Shown in pieces: positions 52,692-61,423 of a DNA stretch of 64,000 nt (position 1 is its first letter; each line of letters begins with the position of its first letter). The stretch is from the NCBI RefSeq assembly GCF_017163705.1, contig NZ_JAFIWB010000018.1:43447-107446 (forward strand), written 5' to 3'. The notes below the pieces were generated by a model. That model worked only from the letters and a program-made list of their open reading frames with translations, ran no database searches and had not been told where the DNA came from. The position numbers and the translations under genes are program-made. Source of the stretch: Xanthomonas bonasiae (GTDB taxonomy: Bacteria > Pseudomonadota > Gammaproteobacteria > Xanthomonadales > Xanthomonadaceae).

Positions 52692-53567
52692 ATGCTCAAA
52701 GGTGTGCTGCTCGGTTTCGCCTGCTATGCCGCCTATTCGATCAGCGATGCGTTCGTGAAGGGCCTGGAGGGCACGCTGCCGGCGTACGAGGTGGTGTTCT
52801 TCGGCGCGTTGCTGATGCTCGCCGCGCTGCCCTTCCTGAAGAAGCGCGGCGACCGCTGGCGCGAGGTGGTGGTGGCGCAGCGCCCCAGCATCTGGCTGCT
52901 GCGCGCGTTCACCGGCGCGGTCGGCAATCTGTCGGCGGTCACTGCGTTCACGCTGTTGCCGATGGCCGAGGCGTTCGCGCTGATCTTCCTGATGCCGATC
53001 TTCGTCACCGTGCTGTCGGTGCTGCTGCTCAAGGAGGAGGTGCGCTGGCGGCGCTGGCTGGCGGTGATCGTCGGCTTCATCGGCGTGCTGATCGTGTTGC
53101 GGCCCGGCTTCCGGCACCTGGGCGAGGGCCATGTCGCGGCCATCGTCTGCGGCCTGGTCGGGGCGATCTCGGTGATCAGCCTGCGCATGGCCGGGCCGGG
53201 CGAGAAGCGCCTGACCCTGTACGGCGCCGGCGTGCTCGGCCCGCTGCTGATGGGGGCGCTGCTGATGCTGCCGACCTTCGTGTGGCCGACCTGGCAGCAA
53301 TGGGTGCTGCTCGCCGGCTATGGCCTGCTCGCGGGGCTGGCGGCGATCTTCCTGATGTACGCGTCGCGGCTGGCCCCGGTCAGCGCGGTCGCGCCGACCC
53401 AGTACAGCCAGATGCTGTGGGCGATCGGCTTCGGCTACTGGCTGTTCCACGACCACCTGGACTGGCCGATGCTGGTCGGCATCGCGCTGATCCTGGGCGC
53501 AGGGCTGTTCACCCTGGTGCGCGAGGAAAAAGTCACGCAGTGGTGGCGCCGCACCAAGATCGTCTGA
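52692..53567 (+). CDS. DMT superfamily exporter (EamA domains)
   Basis: 291 residues with ten hydrophobic helices in two EamA halves: MLKGVLLGFACYAAYSISDA, FTGAVGNLSAVTAFTLLPMA, EAFALIFLMPIFVTVLSVLL, then GHVAAIVCGLVGAISVISLR and RLAPVSAVAPTQYSQMLWAI, ending FTLVREEKVTQWWRRTK. It is an inner-membrane drug/metabolite transporter of unknown substrate. AGGA 6 bases before the ATG at 52692 decides the start. Confidence 0.9.
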   Translation: MLKGVLLGFACYAAYSISDAFVKGLEGTLPAYEVVFFGALLMLAALPFLKKRGDRWREVVVAQRPSIWLLRAFTGAVGNLSAVTAFTLLPMAEAFALIFLMPIFVTVLSVLLLKEEVRWRRWLAVIVGFIGVLIVLRPGFRHLGEGHVAAIVCGLVGAISVISLRMAGPGEKRLTLYGAGVLGPLLMGALLMLPTFVWPTWQQWVLLAGYGLLAGLAAIFLMYASRLAPVSAVAPTQYSQMLWAIGFGYWLFHDHLDWPMLVGIALILGAGLFTLVREEKVTQWWRRTKIV

Positions 53568-53679
53568 CGCGCCGGCGCCCGGGTGTGGCGCGCCTTGTGC
53601 CGATTTCCGCGCGCAACGCGTGCGCAGCGCTCTGGCGCGTGCGCGTCGCATCTTCTATGTTGTCGGATCGTCCCCGCCG

Positions 53680-55071
53680 ATGGCCGCGCCCATGTCCGAC
53701 CCGTCCGCCCAGCCCGACCATCTCAAGCGCAGTCTGTCCAACCGCCACCTGCAGCTGATCGCGATCGGCGGCGCCATCGGCACCGGCCTGTTCATGGGCT
53801 CGGGCAAGACCATCAGCCTGGCCGGGCCGTCGATCCTGTTCGTGTACCTGATCATCGGCGCGATGCTGTTCTTCGTGATGCGCGCGATGGGCGAACTGCT
53901 GCTGTCGAACCTGGAGTACAAGTCGTTCATCGACTTCTCCACCGACCTGCTCGGCCCCTGGGCCGGGTTCTTCTGCGGCTGGACCTACTGGTTCTGCTGG
54001 ATCATCACCGCCATCGCCGACGTGATCGCGATCGCCGCCTATGCCCAGTTCTGGTTCCCCGGCCTGGCGCCGTGGATTCCGGCGATGCTGTGCGTGCTGT
54101 TGCTGCTGAGCCTGAACCTGGTGACGGTGAAGCTGTTCGGCGAAATGGAATTCTGGTTCGCGCTGATCAAGATCGTGGCCATCTGCGCGTTGATTCTCAC
54201 CGGCGCCGGGCTGGTGGCCTGGGGCTTCCAGTCGCCGTCGGGGCATGTGGCGGCGCTGGCCAATCTGTGGAACGACGGCGGCATGTTCCCGATGGGCGTC
54301 GGCGGCTTCTTCGCCGGTTTTCAGATCGCGGTGTTCGCCTTCGTCGGCATCGAGCTGGTCGGCACCACCGCCGCCGAGACCGCCGACCCGCAGCGCAACC
54401 TGCCCAAGGCGATCAATTCGATCCCGGTGCGGATCCTGGTGTTCTACGTGCTGGCGCTGATCGCGATCATGGCGGTGACGCCGTGGCGCGAGGTGGTGCC
54501 GGGCAAGAGCCCGTTCGTGGAGCTGTTCGTGCTGGCCGGGGTGCCGGCCGCGGCCAGCCTGATCAACTTCGTGGTGCTGACCTCCGCCACTTCGTCGGCC
54601 AACAGCGGCATCTTCTCCACCAGCCGCATGCTCTACGGCCTGGCCGAGGAGCGGCATGCGCCGCGCGGTTTCGCCCGGCTGTCGCGCGCGGCGGTGCCGG
54701 CGCGCGGCCTGCTGTTCTCCTGCGCGTGCCTGCTCGGCGGCACGCTGCTGGTGTACCTGATCCCGAACCTGGTCACCGCCTTCACCCTGGTCACCACGCT
54801 GGCCGCGGTGCTGTTCATGTTCGTCTGGTCGCTGATCCTGTGCGCGTACATCGCCTACCGGCGCAAGCGCCCGCAGCTGCATGCGGCCTCGGCGTTCAAG
54901 ATGCCCGGCGGCGTGGTCATGTGCTACGTGTGCCTGGCGTTCTTCGCCTTCGTGCTGGCGTTGCTGACGCTGCAGGACGACACCCGGCAGGCGTTGCTGG
55001 CCAGCCCGGCCTGGTTCCTGCTGCTGGGCATCGGCTATGCGTTGAAGCGCCGCGGTGGCGCGCGTGCCTGA
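53680..55071 (+). CDS. cycA: D-serine/D-alanine/glycine transporter
   Basis: 463 residues, an APC-superfamily permease with twelve helices. It closely follows E. coli CycA throughout: NRHLQLIAIGGAIGTGLFMG, SGKTISLAGPSI, MRAMGELLLSNLEYKSF, VFAFVGIELVGTTAAETADP, INFVVLTSATSSANSGIFST and ALLTLQDDTRQALL. It imports small neutral and D-amino acids with protons. The start could also be the ATG at 53692. No ribosome site distinguishes them. Confidence 0.93.
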   Translation: MAAPMSDPSAQPDHLKRSLSNRHLQLIAIGGAIGTGLFMGSGKTISLAGPSILFVYLIIGAMLFFVMRAMGELLLSNLEYKSFIDFSTDLLGPWAGFFCGWTYWFCWIITAIADVIAIAAYAQFWFPGLAPWIPAMLCVLLLLSLNLVTVKLFGEMEFWFALIKIVAICALILTGAGLVAWGFQSPSGHVAALANLWNDGGMFPMGVGGFFAGFQIAVFAFVGIELVGTTAAETADPQRNLPKAINSIPVRILVFYVLALIAIMAVTPWREVVPGKSPFVELFVLAGVPAAASLINFVVLTSATSSANSGIFSTSRMLYGLAEERHAPRGFARLSRAAVPARGLLFSCACLLGGTLLVYLIPNLVTAFTLVTTLAAVLFMFVWSLILCAYIAYRRKRPQLHAASAFKMPGGVVMCYVCLAFFAFVLALLTLQDDTRQALLASPAWFLLLGIGYALKRRGGARA

Positions 55072-55228
55072 GCGGCGGCAGCGTGGCGAGGGCCGGCCGT
55101 AGCGCGGCGATGGCGCTGTTCGGCGCGATGGCGCGGCGTTGGTCGCCGCGCCGCGTGCCTGCGCCGTTGACGTTCGCTTCAGCCGCGGCGGAGGATGCTC
55201 GCGCCCTCCCGCCATCAAGCCGATCCCG

Positions 55229-56140
55229 ATGATCACGATCCACCGCATTGCCGGAACCTCCGCGCAACCGTTCTGCTGGGTGGATCTGTGCCAGCCCAGC
55301 CGCGAGGAACTCGCCGAAGCCGACCGGCAGGTGGGGTTCGCCTTGCCCACGCGGGCGGCGATCGGCGAGATCGAGTTCAGCAGCCGGGTGCGCATCGAGG
55401 GCGATGTGCTGTTCCTCAACGTGCCGCGCTTCCAGGACGACGACGGCCCGACCGCGCCGCTGGGCTTCGCGCTGTCGCCGCGGATGCTGGTGACCCAGCG
55501 CGAGCAGCGCATGGACTCGCTGGAAGCGGTGGCTGCGCAACTGGAAAAGAACCCGTGCCGGACCAGCGACGATCTGCTGCTGCGCCTGCTCGGTCAGGTG
55601 GTCGGCCGCCTGGCTGACCGGCTGGAAGCGTTGGAGGCGGAGATCACCGAGACCACGCGCGCTGTCTTCGACGAACCCTACAAATCGCGCGACATGGAGC
55701 GGATGCTGCGCCAGGTCGGCGGCATGGGCCGGCGGCTCGGCGGCATGCACAACGCCGGGCAGGGCCTGTTGCGCCTGGCCACCTACCTGGACGGCGCCGC
55801 GCCGGACTGGTTCGGCGCCGATGCGGCCAAGCGGATCGGCCTGCTGCACAAGGACCTGGTCACCCTGGGCGAGTTCGAGCAGCATCTGGACGACCGCGTC
55901 GAGTTCCTGCTCGACAGCGTGCTGGGCATGATCAACATGGACCAGAACAACGTGATGAAGGTGATGGCGGTGGCGTCGGTGGTGGGCATTCCGCCGACGG
56001 TGCTGGTCGGCATCTGGGGCATGAACTTCGCGCACATGCCCGAACTCAAGTGGCACGACGCCTATTACTGGGCGCTGGGCGTGATCGCGCTGAGCGTGGT
56101 GCTGCCGCTGGCGTGGTTCCGCCGCCGCGGCTGGGTGTGA
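55229..56140 (+). CDS. CorA-family divalent cation transporter, ZntB-like
   Basis: 303 residues. A long cytoplasmic domain (WVDLCQPSREELAEADRQVG, VRIEGDVLFLNVPRFQDDDG, RLADRLEALEAEITETTRAV) leads through a coiled stalk helix (DRVEFLLDSVLGMINMDQNN) into two C-terminal membrane helices with the signature GIWGMNFAHMPE. It forms a pentameric channel or transporter for Mg2+ or Zn2+. The MPEL acidic loop after GMN is kept. The ATG at 55229 is chosen by similarity. No clear ribosome site is seen. Confidence 0.9.
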   Translation: MITIHRIAGTSAQPFCWVDLCQPSREELAEADRQVGFALPTRAAIGEIEFSSRVRIEGDVLFLNVPRFQDDDGPTAPLGFALSPRMLVTQREQRMDSLEAVAAQLEKNPCRTSDDLLLRLLGQVVGRLADRLEALEAEITETTRAVFDEPYKSRDMERMLRQVGGMGRRLGGMHNAGQGLLRLATYLDGAAPDWFGADAAKRIGLLHKDLVTLGEFEQHLDDRVEFLLDSVLGMINMDQNNVMKVMAVASVVGIPPTVLVGIWGMNFAHMPELKWHDAYYWALGVIALSVVLPLAWFRRRGWV

Positions 56141-56171
56141 GCGCGGCGGCGGGTGCAGGCGCTCGCGATTG

Positions 56172-56531
56172 CTAGGCGGCGAGGCTGTCCGCCTCGGTTT
56201 CCGCCTCGCTGTCGTCGCGCTCCTCGCCGCTGACGTGCTGCACCGGCGCGATGTCCCAGGACACCGTGTCCGGATCGATCAGTGCATGGATCGCGGCGCC
56301 TTGCAGGTCGCGCATCAGCCGCCGCGCCGAGGCGGTGCCGTGCGCCACGCTGTCCCACAGCAGCATGTCGACCACGGTGCCGTCGCGGCGCCGCGCGATG
56401 CGCCGCGAGCGGAAGCCGGGCTGGCGTTGCAGCCAGGCATCGACCTCGGCGTTGGCGCGCAGGAAGGTGCGCCAGGTGCAGTCCTGCAGGCGGAAGGTGG
56501 TGATTTCCAGGGCTTCGCTATGCGCTTGCAT
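56172..56531 (-). CDS. Small ABM-like protein of unknown function
   Basis: 119 residues: MQAHSEALEITTFRLQDCTW, RTFLRANAEVDAWLQRQPGF, RRRDGTVVDMLLWDSVAHGT and ASARRLMRDL, ending in an acidic tail. The order of strand, helix, strand with a WLQRQPGF and VVDMLLWDS pair resembles dimeric alpha/beta-barrel (antibiotic biosynthesis monooxygenase-like) proteins. AGGGCTGAG precedes the ATG. It is divergent from the AraC-type gene at 56797, which may control it. Confidence 0.7.
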   Translation of the reverse strand: MQAHSEALEITTFRLQDCTWRTFLRANAEVDAWLQRQPGFRSRRIARRRDGTVVDMLLWDSVAHGTASARRLMRDLQGAAIHALIDPDTVSWDIAPVQHVSGEERDDSEAETEADSLAA

Positions 56532-56796
56532 CGGCTCAGCCCTGCGCTTTGCGCGGCGCGGCGCAGTGTGGGGAAAGCGGGCGGCACGGCACGGCGGCGG
56601 CGATCGGCGCACAGGTGGGGGAGGAGGGGAGCAGGATGGGCATGGGAGCACTCCGGTAGACGCGACGGGGGATCCGGCCTGAACAGAATGCGAGCGCGGC
56701 GCCGTGCCGCGTTATCGCGATCCCGCGGAATTCTTGTCCGATCCTGCAAACCGTGCCGCGGCGGCGAACGCGCCGTCGCAGCATCAGGCAAGCTGT

Positions 56797-57732
56797 ATGT
56801 CCCTGGATTGCCCGCCACCGCGCCCGACGCCGATGACCGCGCTCGCCGACCGCTATCAAGAAATCGCCGCACTCATTGCCCGATTGGCCGTCCCCGACGG
56901 CGACGGCGAGACTGCCATCGACGGCTTGTTCTGTTCCTACCGCACCGCGCCCTCGCCAAAGGCACACACCGCGCAATGGCCCTGCTTCGCCCTGGTGGTG
57001 CAGGGCGAGAAGTGCCTGAGCCTGGGCACGGAGGAATACCGCTACGCGGCCGGCACCTATCTGCTGGTGGCGCTGGACCTGCCGGTGGTATCGCGCATCA
57101 CCCAGGCCAGCCCGGAGCAGCCATTGCTGGGCTTGGCCATGGCGATCCGCCCGGACCGGCTGCGCGACCTGCTCGAACGCATTCCGCTGCCGGCGCAGGC
57201 CAGCGCCGATTGCGTGCGCGGTGTGTCGGTCAACACCGCCAGCGCGGCGTTGCTGGATGCGACGCTGCGCATGCTCCGGTTGCTGGAACAGCCCGACGAC
57301 ATCGCCGCGATGGCGCCGCTGATCGAGCAGGAAATCCTGTATCGCCTGCTGACCGGACCGTGCGGCCCGAACCTGCTGCGCATCGCGCAGGAGGACAGCC
57401 CCAGCAACCGTATCGCCAAGGCGATCGCGTGGTTGCGCCAGCACTACGCCGAACCGATACGGATCGAAGACCTGGCGCGGCAGGTGAACATGAGCGCGTC
57501 TTCGCTGCATCACCATTTCAACGCGGTGACCTCGATGACCCCGCTGCAATACCAGAAGCAGCTGCGCCTGCGCGAGGCGCGGCGGCTGATGGTGGTGGAG
57601 CGGATGGACGTGGGTTCGGCCGGCTATCGCGTCGGCTACCAGAGCCCGTCGCAGTTCAGCCGCGAATACAGCCGCCTGTACGGCCGTTCGCCGCGCAATG
57701 ACCTGGCCGAACAGCTCGGCCTGAGTGGCTGA
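56797..57732 (+). CDS. AraC family transcriptional regulator
   Basis: 311 residues. An AraC_N-type sensor domain (CSYRTAPSPKAHTAQWPCFA, LVVQGEKCLSLGTEEYRYAA, GTYLLVALDLPVVSRIT) is followed by two HTH motifs (IAKAIAWLRQHYAEPIRIED, LARQVNMSASSLHHHFNAV, VGSAGYRVGYQSPSQFSREY, RLYGRSPRND). The likely target is the divergent ABM-like gene. The ATG at 56797 has AGGCA nearby. Another ATG at 56833 is possible. Confidence 0.9.
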   Translation: MSLDCPPPRPTPMTALADRYQEIAALIARLAVPDGDGETAIDGLFCSYRTAPSPKAHTAQWPCFALVVQGEKCLSLGTEEYRYAAGTYLLVALDLPVVSRITQASPEQPLLGLAMAIRPDRLRDLLERIPLPAQASADCVRGVSVNTASAALLDATLRMLRLLEQPDDIAAMAPLIEQEILYRLLTGPCGPNLLRIAQEDSPSNRIAKAIAWLRQHYAEPIRIEDLARQVNMSASSLHHHFNAVTSMTPLQYQKQLRLREARRLMVVERMDVGSAGYRVGYQSPSQFSREYSRLYGRSPRNDLAEQLGLSG

Positions 57733-57786
57733 TCGCGCCGACGTGGTCTATCGTGCCCGGCCCGAGTGCAGGCCGAGGCCGCTGCG

Positions 57787-58338
57787 ATGGAAGGTTCCGA
57801 CGAGACCGCGAGCAAGTTCCTGAGCTGGGTGCTGCGGCACCAGCCGCAGGCGATCGGACTGCAGCTCGATGCGCAGGGCTGGGCATCGATCGACGCACTG
57901 CTGCGGCTGGCGCAGCCCACGCATCCGTTGACCCCCGCGCAACTGCAGCGGGTGGTGGCGGACAGCGACAAGCAGCGTTTCGCGATCAGCGCCGATGGCC
58001 TGCGCATCCGCGCCAACCAGGGGCATTCGCTGCCGGTGGACCTGGGTCTTGCATCCGTGGAGCCGCCGCCGCAGCTGTACCACGGCACGGCGACCCGCTT
58101 TTTGGACGCGATCCGCCGCGATGGGCTGCTGCCGGGCCAGCGCCAGCACGTGCACCTGTCGGTGTCGGCGGACACGGCGTTGCAGGTCGGGCAGCGCTAT
58201 GGACGGGCGGTGTTGCTGACGGTGCGCGCGCAGGCCATGGCCGAGGCCGGGCATGCGTTCCATCGCGCCGACAACGGCGTCTGGCTGACCGCGCAGGTGC
58301 CGGTGGCGTTCATCGATTTCGCAGGCGCGCTCGCTTAG
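57787..58338 (+). CDS. kptA: RNA 2'-phosphotransferase (Tpt1/KptA)
   Basis: 183 residues. It begins with [20 protein letters not shown], then a winged region ([25 protein letters not shown]). The ADP-ribosyltransferase-like half follows: [40 protein letters not shown], and [14 protein letters not shown]. The Arg-His-Arg-Arg pattern (LRH, HGTAT, IRRDGL, RQHVHLS) is present. The enzyme transfers an internal 2'-phosphate from RNA to NAD+. In fungi it finishes tRNA splicing, and its bacterial role is unclear. GAGG 9 bases before the ATG supports 57787 over the GTG at 57766. Confidence 0.92.
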   Translation: MEGSDETASKFLSWVLRHQPQAIGLQLDAQGWASIDALLRLAQPTHPLTPAQLQRVVADSDKQRFAISADGLRIRANQGHSLPVDLGLASVEPPPQLYHGTATRFLDAIRRDGLLPGQRQHVHLSVSADTALQVGQRYGRAVLLTVRAQAMAEAGHAFHRADNGVWLTAQVPVAFIDFAGALA

Positions 58339-58416
58339 GGAGGCCGCCAGCACGCGCGCTTCCCTGCGCCGCGCGCTTTGTCTAAGGTGCCTGACCATTC
58401 GTCGCGCGGGCAGGAT

Positions 58417-60507
58417 ATGAGAAAGACCGGGGTGTGGCTGCTGTTGCTGGCGCTGGTATCGCTCGCGTTGTTCGCTTGGTGGCGAAGCGAACGTCCGCAC
58501 AGCGCGGCGCGCACCAGCGCACCGGCGCCGACGTTGTTGGGTTGGCTGGCGCAGCTGCAGTGGGTGGCCGGCGACGGCGTGCGCGGCCTGGCCGATGGCG
58601 CCGCGGGACGCGCACGCTTCGCCGATCCCTACGGCATCGTGGTCGATGCGCACGGCGTGCTGTACGTGGCCGATGCCGGCGACAACAACCGCATTCGCCG
58701 CATCGCCCGCGACGGCACGGTCGCCACCGTTGCCGGCGGCGCCGAAGGCTTCGCCGACGGCATCGCCAGTGCGGCGCGCTTCGCCACGCCATCGGGCATC
58801 GCCGTGGATGCGGCGGGCACGCTGTACATCGCCGATACCGGCAACCATGCGATCCGCAAGCTCAGCGCGCAGGGCGTGGTGACGACGCTGGCCGGCGACG
58901 GCACGGCCGGCTTCCGCGACGGTCCGGCCGCGCAGGCGCGCTTCAACGGCCCGATGGGCGTGGCGGTGGATGCGCAGGGACGCGTCTACGTCGCCGACAC
59001 CTACAACGATCGCATCCGCGTGATCGAGCGCGACGGCCAGGTGCGCACGCTCGCCGGCGGTGATCGCCCCGGCTATGCCGATGGCATGGGCGCCGAAGCG
59101 CGCTTCGATACGCCGACCGATCTGAAAGTGGATCGCGCCGGCGTGCTGTGGATCGCCGACCTGCGCAACGACGCGATCCGCCAGCTGCTGCCGGACGGGC
59201 GGGTGGTCACCCTGGCCGGCGCCAGCGAGGCGTCGCCGCTATCTCGGCCGCTGAGCCTGGGGCTGACCTTCGATGGCCACGGCTACGTCGGCAGCGACGA
59301 CGGCCGCGTGTTGCAGGTCACCTCGACCGGACACGTGCTGGTGCTGTCCGGCGAGCGCAGCGACACCCGCCTGGCGCGTCCGGCCGGCGTGACCGTGGCC
59401 GCGGACGGCGCGGTCTATGTCACCGATGCGGGCAGCGCGCGGGTGCACCGGTTGCTGCCGACCACGCCGCAGGCCGCTGCCGCCGCCGCGCCCGTGGTGA
59501 TCGGACCCGCCGCCGCACAGCCGCTGCCAATCACCCACGGCCGCTGGCCGTTGCGTCCGCAGGACGGCTGGCACGAGGTGGTCGGCACGCTCGGCGAGGT
59601 GCGCGGCAACTACCAGGGCGAGAGTCGCGACCATCTGCATGCGGGCCTGGATATCCGTGGCGACGTCGGGCAGACGGTCTACGCCATCGCCGATGCCAAG
59701 GTCGCCAGCGCCAGCGCGACCTGGGCGCTGGGCAAGCTCGGCGAAGGCATGGCGCTGGACCAGCTCGGCTACATCCACATGCGCGTCGGCCGCACCGCGC
59801 AGGGCGCGTTGCTGGATCCGCAGCGCTTCCATCTGCTCGCCGACGACAGCGGCGCGCCGGAACGGGTGCGCGTGCTGCGCGGCACCCGCTTCGCCGCCGG
59901 CGACGCGCTGGGCACGATCAACGCGATGGCGCATGTGCATCTGAGCGTGGGCGCCAGCGGCTTCGAACGCAATGCGGTGCTGCTCGGTTTCCGCGACTAC
60001 GCCGATCACTACCCGCCGCAGATCCAGCGCATCGAGCTGTTCGACGGCAACGGCCAGGCGCTGCCGGCGACGCAAGGACGGGTACGGGTGGCGCGCGGCA
60101 ACGGCGGCGTGCAGATCGTGGTGGAGGCCTGGGACCAGGTGGATCGCAACCTGCCGCGCCGGCGCCTTGGCCTGTATGCGCTGGGCTACGAGGTGCTGGA
60201 TGCGCAAGGCCGGCCGCTGCCCGGTGCCGCGCCGGCGCAGCCGGGCATCCGGTTCGACCGCATGCCCGCCGATGCCGATGCGGTGAAGGTGGCGTACGCG
60301 GCCGACAGCGGCATCACCGTGCACGGCAGCGCCACGACCCGCTTCCGCTACGTGGTGACCAACACCGTGCGCGACGGCCGCATTGCCGAAGGGCGATGGC
60401 AGCCGAGCGCACTGCCCGCGGGCGACTATCTGATCCGCATCACCGCAAGCGACTACAGCGGCAACCAGGCCATTGCGAATCGCGACCTGCGGGTGACGCT
60501 GGAGTAG
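58417..60507 (+). CDS. NHL-repeat protein with C-terminal LytM/M23-like domain
   Basis: 696 residues. An N-terminal membrane anchor (TGVWLLLLALVSLALFAWW) is followed by six or so NHL propeller blades with the recurring pattern GIVVDAHGVLYVADAGDNNR, GIAVDAAGTLYIADTGNHAI, GVAVDAQGRVYVADTYNDRI. A linker rich in Ala leads to a LytM-like fold (SRDHLHAGLDIRGDVGQTVY with the HxxxD zinc ligands, and MAHVHLSVG with HxH), then an Ig-like tail (FRYVVTNTVRDGRIAEGRWQ). The M23 ligand set HxxxD + HxH appears complete. It probably faces the periplasm and acts on or senses peptidoglycan. Confidence 0.8.
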   Translation: MRKTGVWLLLLALVSLALFAWWRSERPHSAARTSAPAPTLLGWLAQLQWVAGDGVRGLADGAAGRARFADPYGIVVDAHGVLYVADAGDNNRIRRIARDGTVATVAGGAEGFADGIASAARFATPSGIAVDAAGTLYIADTGNHAIRKLSAQGVVTTLAGDGTAGFRDGPAAQARFNGPMGVAVDAQGRVYVADTYNDRIRVIERDGQVRTLAGGDRPGYADGMGAEARFDTPTDLKVDRAGVLWIADLRNDAIRQLLPDGRVVTLAGASEASPLSRPLSLGLTFDGHGYVGSDDGRVLQVTSTGHVLVLSGERSDTRLARPAGVTVAADGAVYVTDAGSARVHRLLPTTPQAAAAAAPVVIGPAAAQPLPITHGRWPLRPQDGWHEVVGTLGEVRGNYQGESRDHLHAGLDIRGDVGQTVYAIADAKVASASATWALGKLGEGMALDQLGYIHMRVGRTAQGALLDPQRFHLLADDSGAPERVRVLRGTRFAAGDALGTINAMAHVHLSVGASGFERNAVLLGFRDYADHYPPQIQRIELFDGNGQALPATQGRVRVARGNGGVQIVVEAWDQVDRNLPRRRLGLYALGYEVLDAQGRPLPGAAPAQPGIRFDRMPADADAVKVAYAADSGITVHGSATTRFRYVVTNTVRDGRIAEGRWQPSALPAGDYLIRITASDYSGNQAIANRDLRVTLE

Positions 60508-60611
60508 GCGCAGGGCACCGCGGCGAGATGCGCGCGCGACACGTTGAGCCATCTGCAGAGGCGCGTTCCGGAGCCGATGCTCTTGTCGATCTGCAGGCAT
60601 GCGCCCTTTTT

Positions 60612-60677
60612 GTGGGAGCGACTTCCGTCGCGACGGGCGTTACCGATAAAGCCCGTCGCGACTGAAGTCGCTCCCAC
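60612..60677. repeat. Pair of REP-like palindromes
   Basis: A direct copy (60612-60634, with TTCC in place of TTCA in the loop) and an inverted copy (60655-60677) face each other 20 bp apart, so the pair can form one larger hairpin. It lies between the NHL-LytM gene and the convergent lipoprotein gene. Confidence 0.85.
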
Positions 60678-60787
60678 AACGCTGCGTCACCTTCGAATAC
60701 CCGTGTGGGGCGTGTTCTGGCACAGTCATCGCGCGCGGAGAACGCCAGTTGCGTCCTCCGCACAACGGCGATCGCCAGCGCACCTGC

Positions 60788-61258
60788 CTACTGCAGCTGC
60801 TTGAGCCGTTCGACGATTTCTTCGGCGTGGCGGCCGACCAGGCCTTCGGACGTGCCCCAGGCGCTGGTATTGGTCGACTCGACATCGAAACGCGCAGCGG
60901 TCTTGCCATCTGCGCCCGCGACCTCGACCTTGCTCTTGATCTTGTCGCGCCCGGCCATGATGCCGGCCCAGAAACGCGCACCGTTGCTGCGCATGTAGTA
61001 ATGGTCGATGGTGATCGTCATCTTGCGCGCGTCGGCACTGCCCTCGGCACCGCGCAGATGCGCCGCGTCCAGTTTTTCGTCGAGCTGGCGCTGGAACATG
61101 CCCAGGCTTTCGGCATCGGTGTCTTCGTTGCCTTTGACCTGGTACCAGTAGGTTTCCGGCGCCGCGGCCTTGTAGCTCTGGCGCACCACGCTATTGGTCG
61201 AGCACCCGGCCACCAGCATCACGCTCGCCAGCGCGAGCGCGCTCCATCCGTTCTTCAT
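60788..61258 (-). CDS. DUF4410-like lipoprotein
   Basis: 156 residues with a strong lipobox LVAGC (Cys19). The body PETYWYQVKGNEDTDAESLG, MFQRQLDEKLDAAHLRG, MTITIDHYYMRSNGARFWAG, IMAGRDKIKSKVEVAGADGK and VGRHAEEIVERLKQLQ matches DUF4410-type envelope proteins (the FxAGxxxGRDKIxxxVxV pattern). Function is unknown. The ATG at 61258 has GGGGA upstream. Confidence 0.8.
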   Translation of the reverse strand: MKNGWSALALASVMLVAGCSTNSVVRQSYKAAAPETYWYQVKGNEDTDAESLGMFQRQLDEKLDAAHLRGAEGSADARKMTITIDHYYMRSNGARFWAGIMAGRDKIKSKVEVAGADGKTAARFDVESTNTSAWGTSEGLVGRHAEEIVERLKQLQ

Positions 61259-61423
61259 GAGTGTCCCCTTGTCGATGTCCCTTTCTGCCGGAGCGATCGC
61301 CGCCGGCGTCGGCAGCATAGCGCCTTGCCGGCGGGATCGCGAAGGGCCGCCGGGCGCTCTCCGCATGCACCGCCGGCGCCATGCACTGCGGCGACTGGCG
61401 ACTGGCTGCCTGCGATGCGGGCG

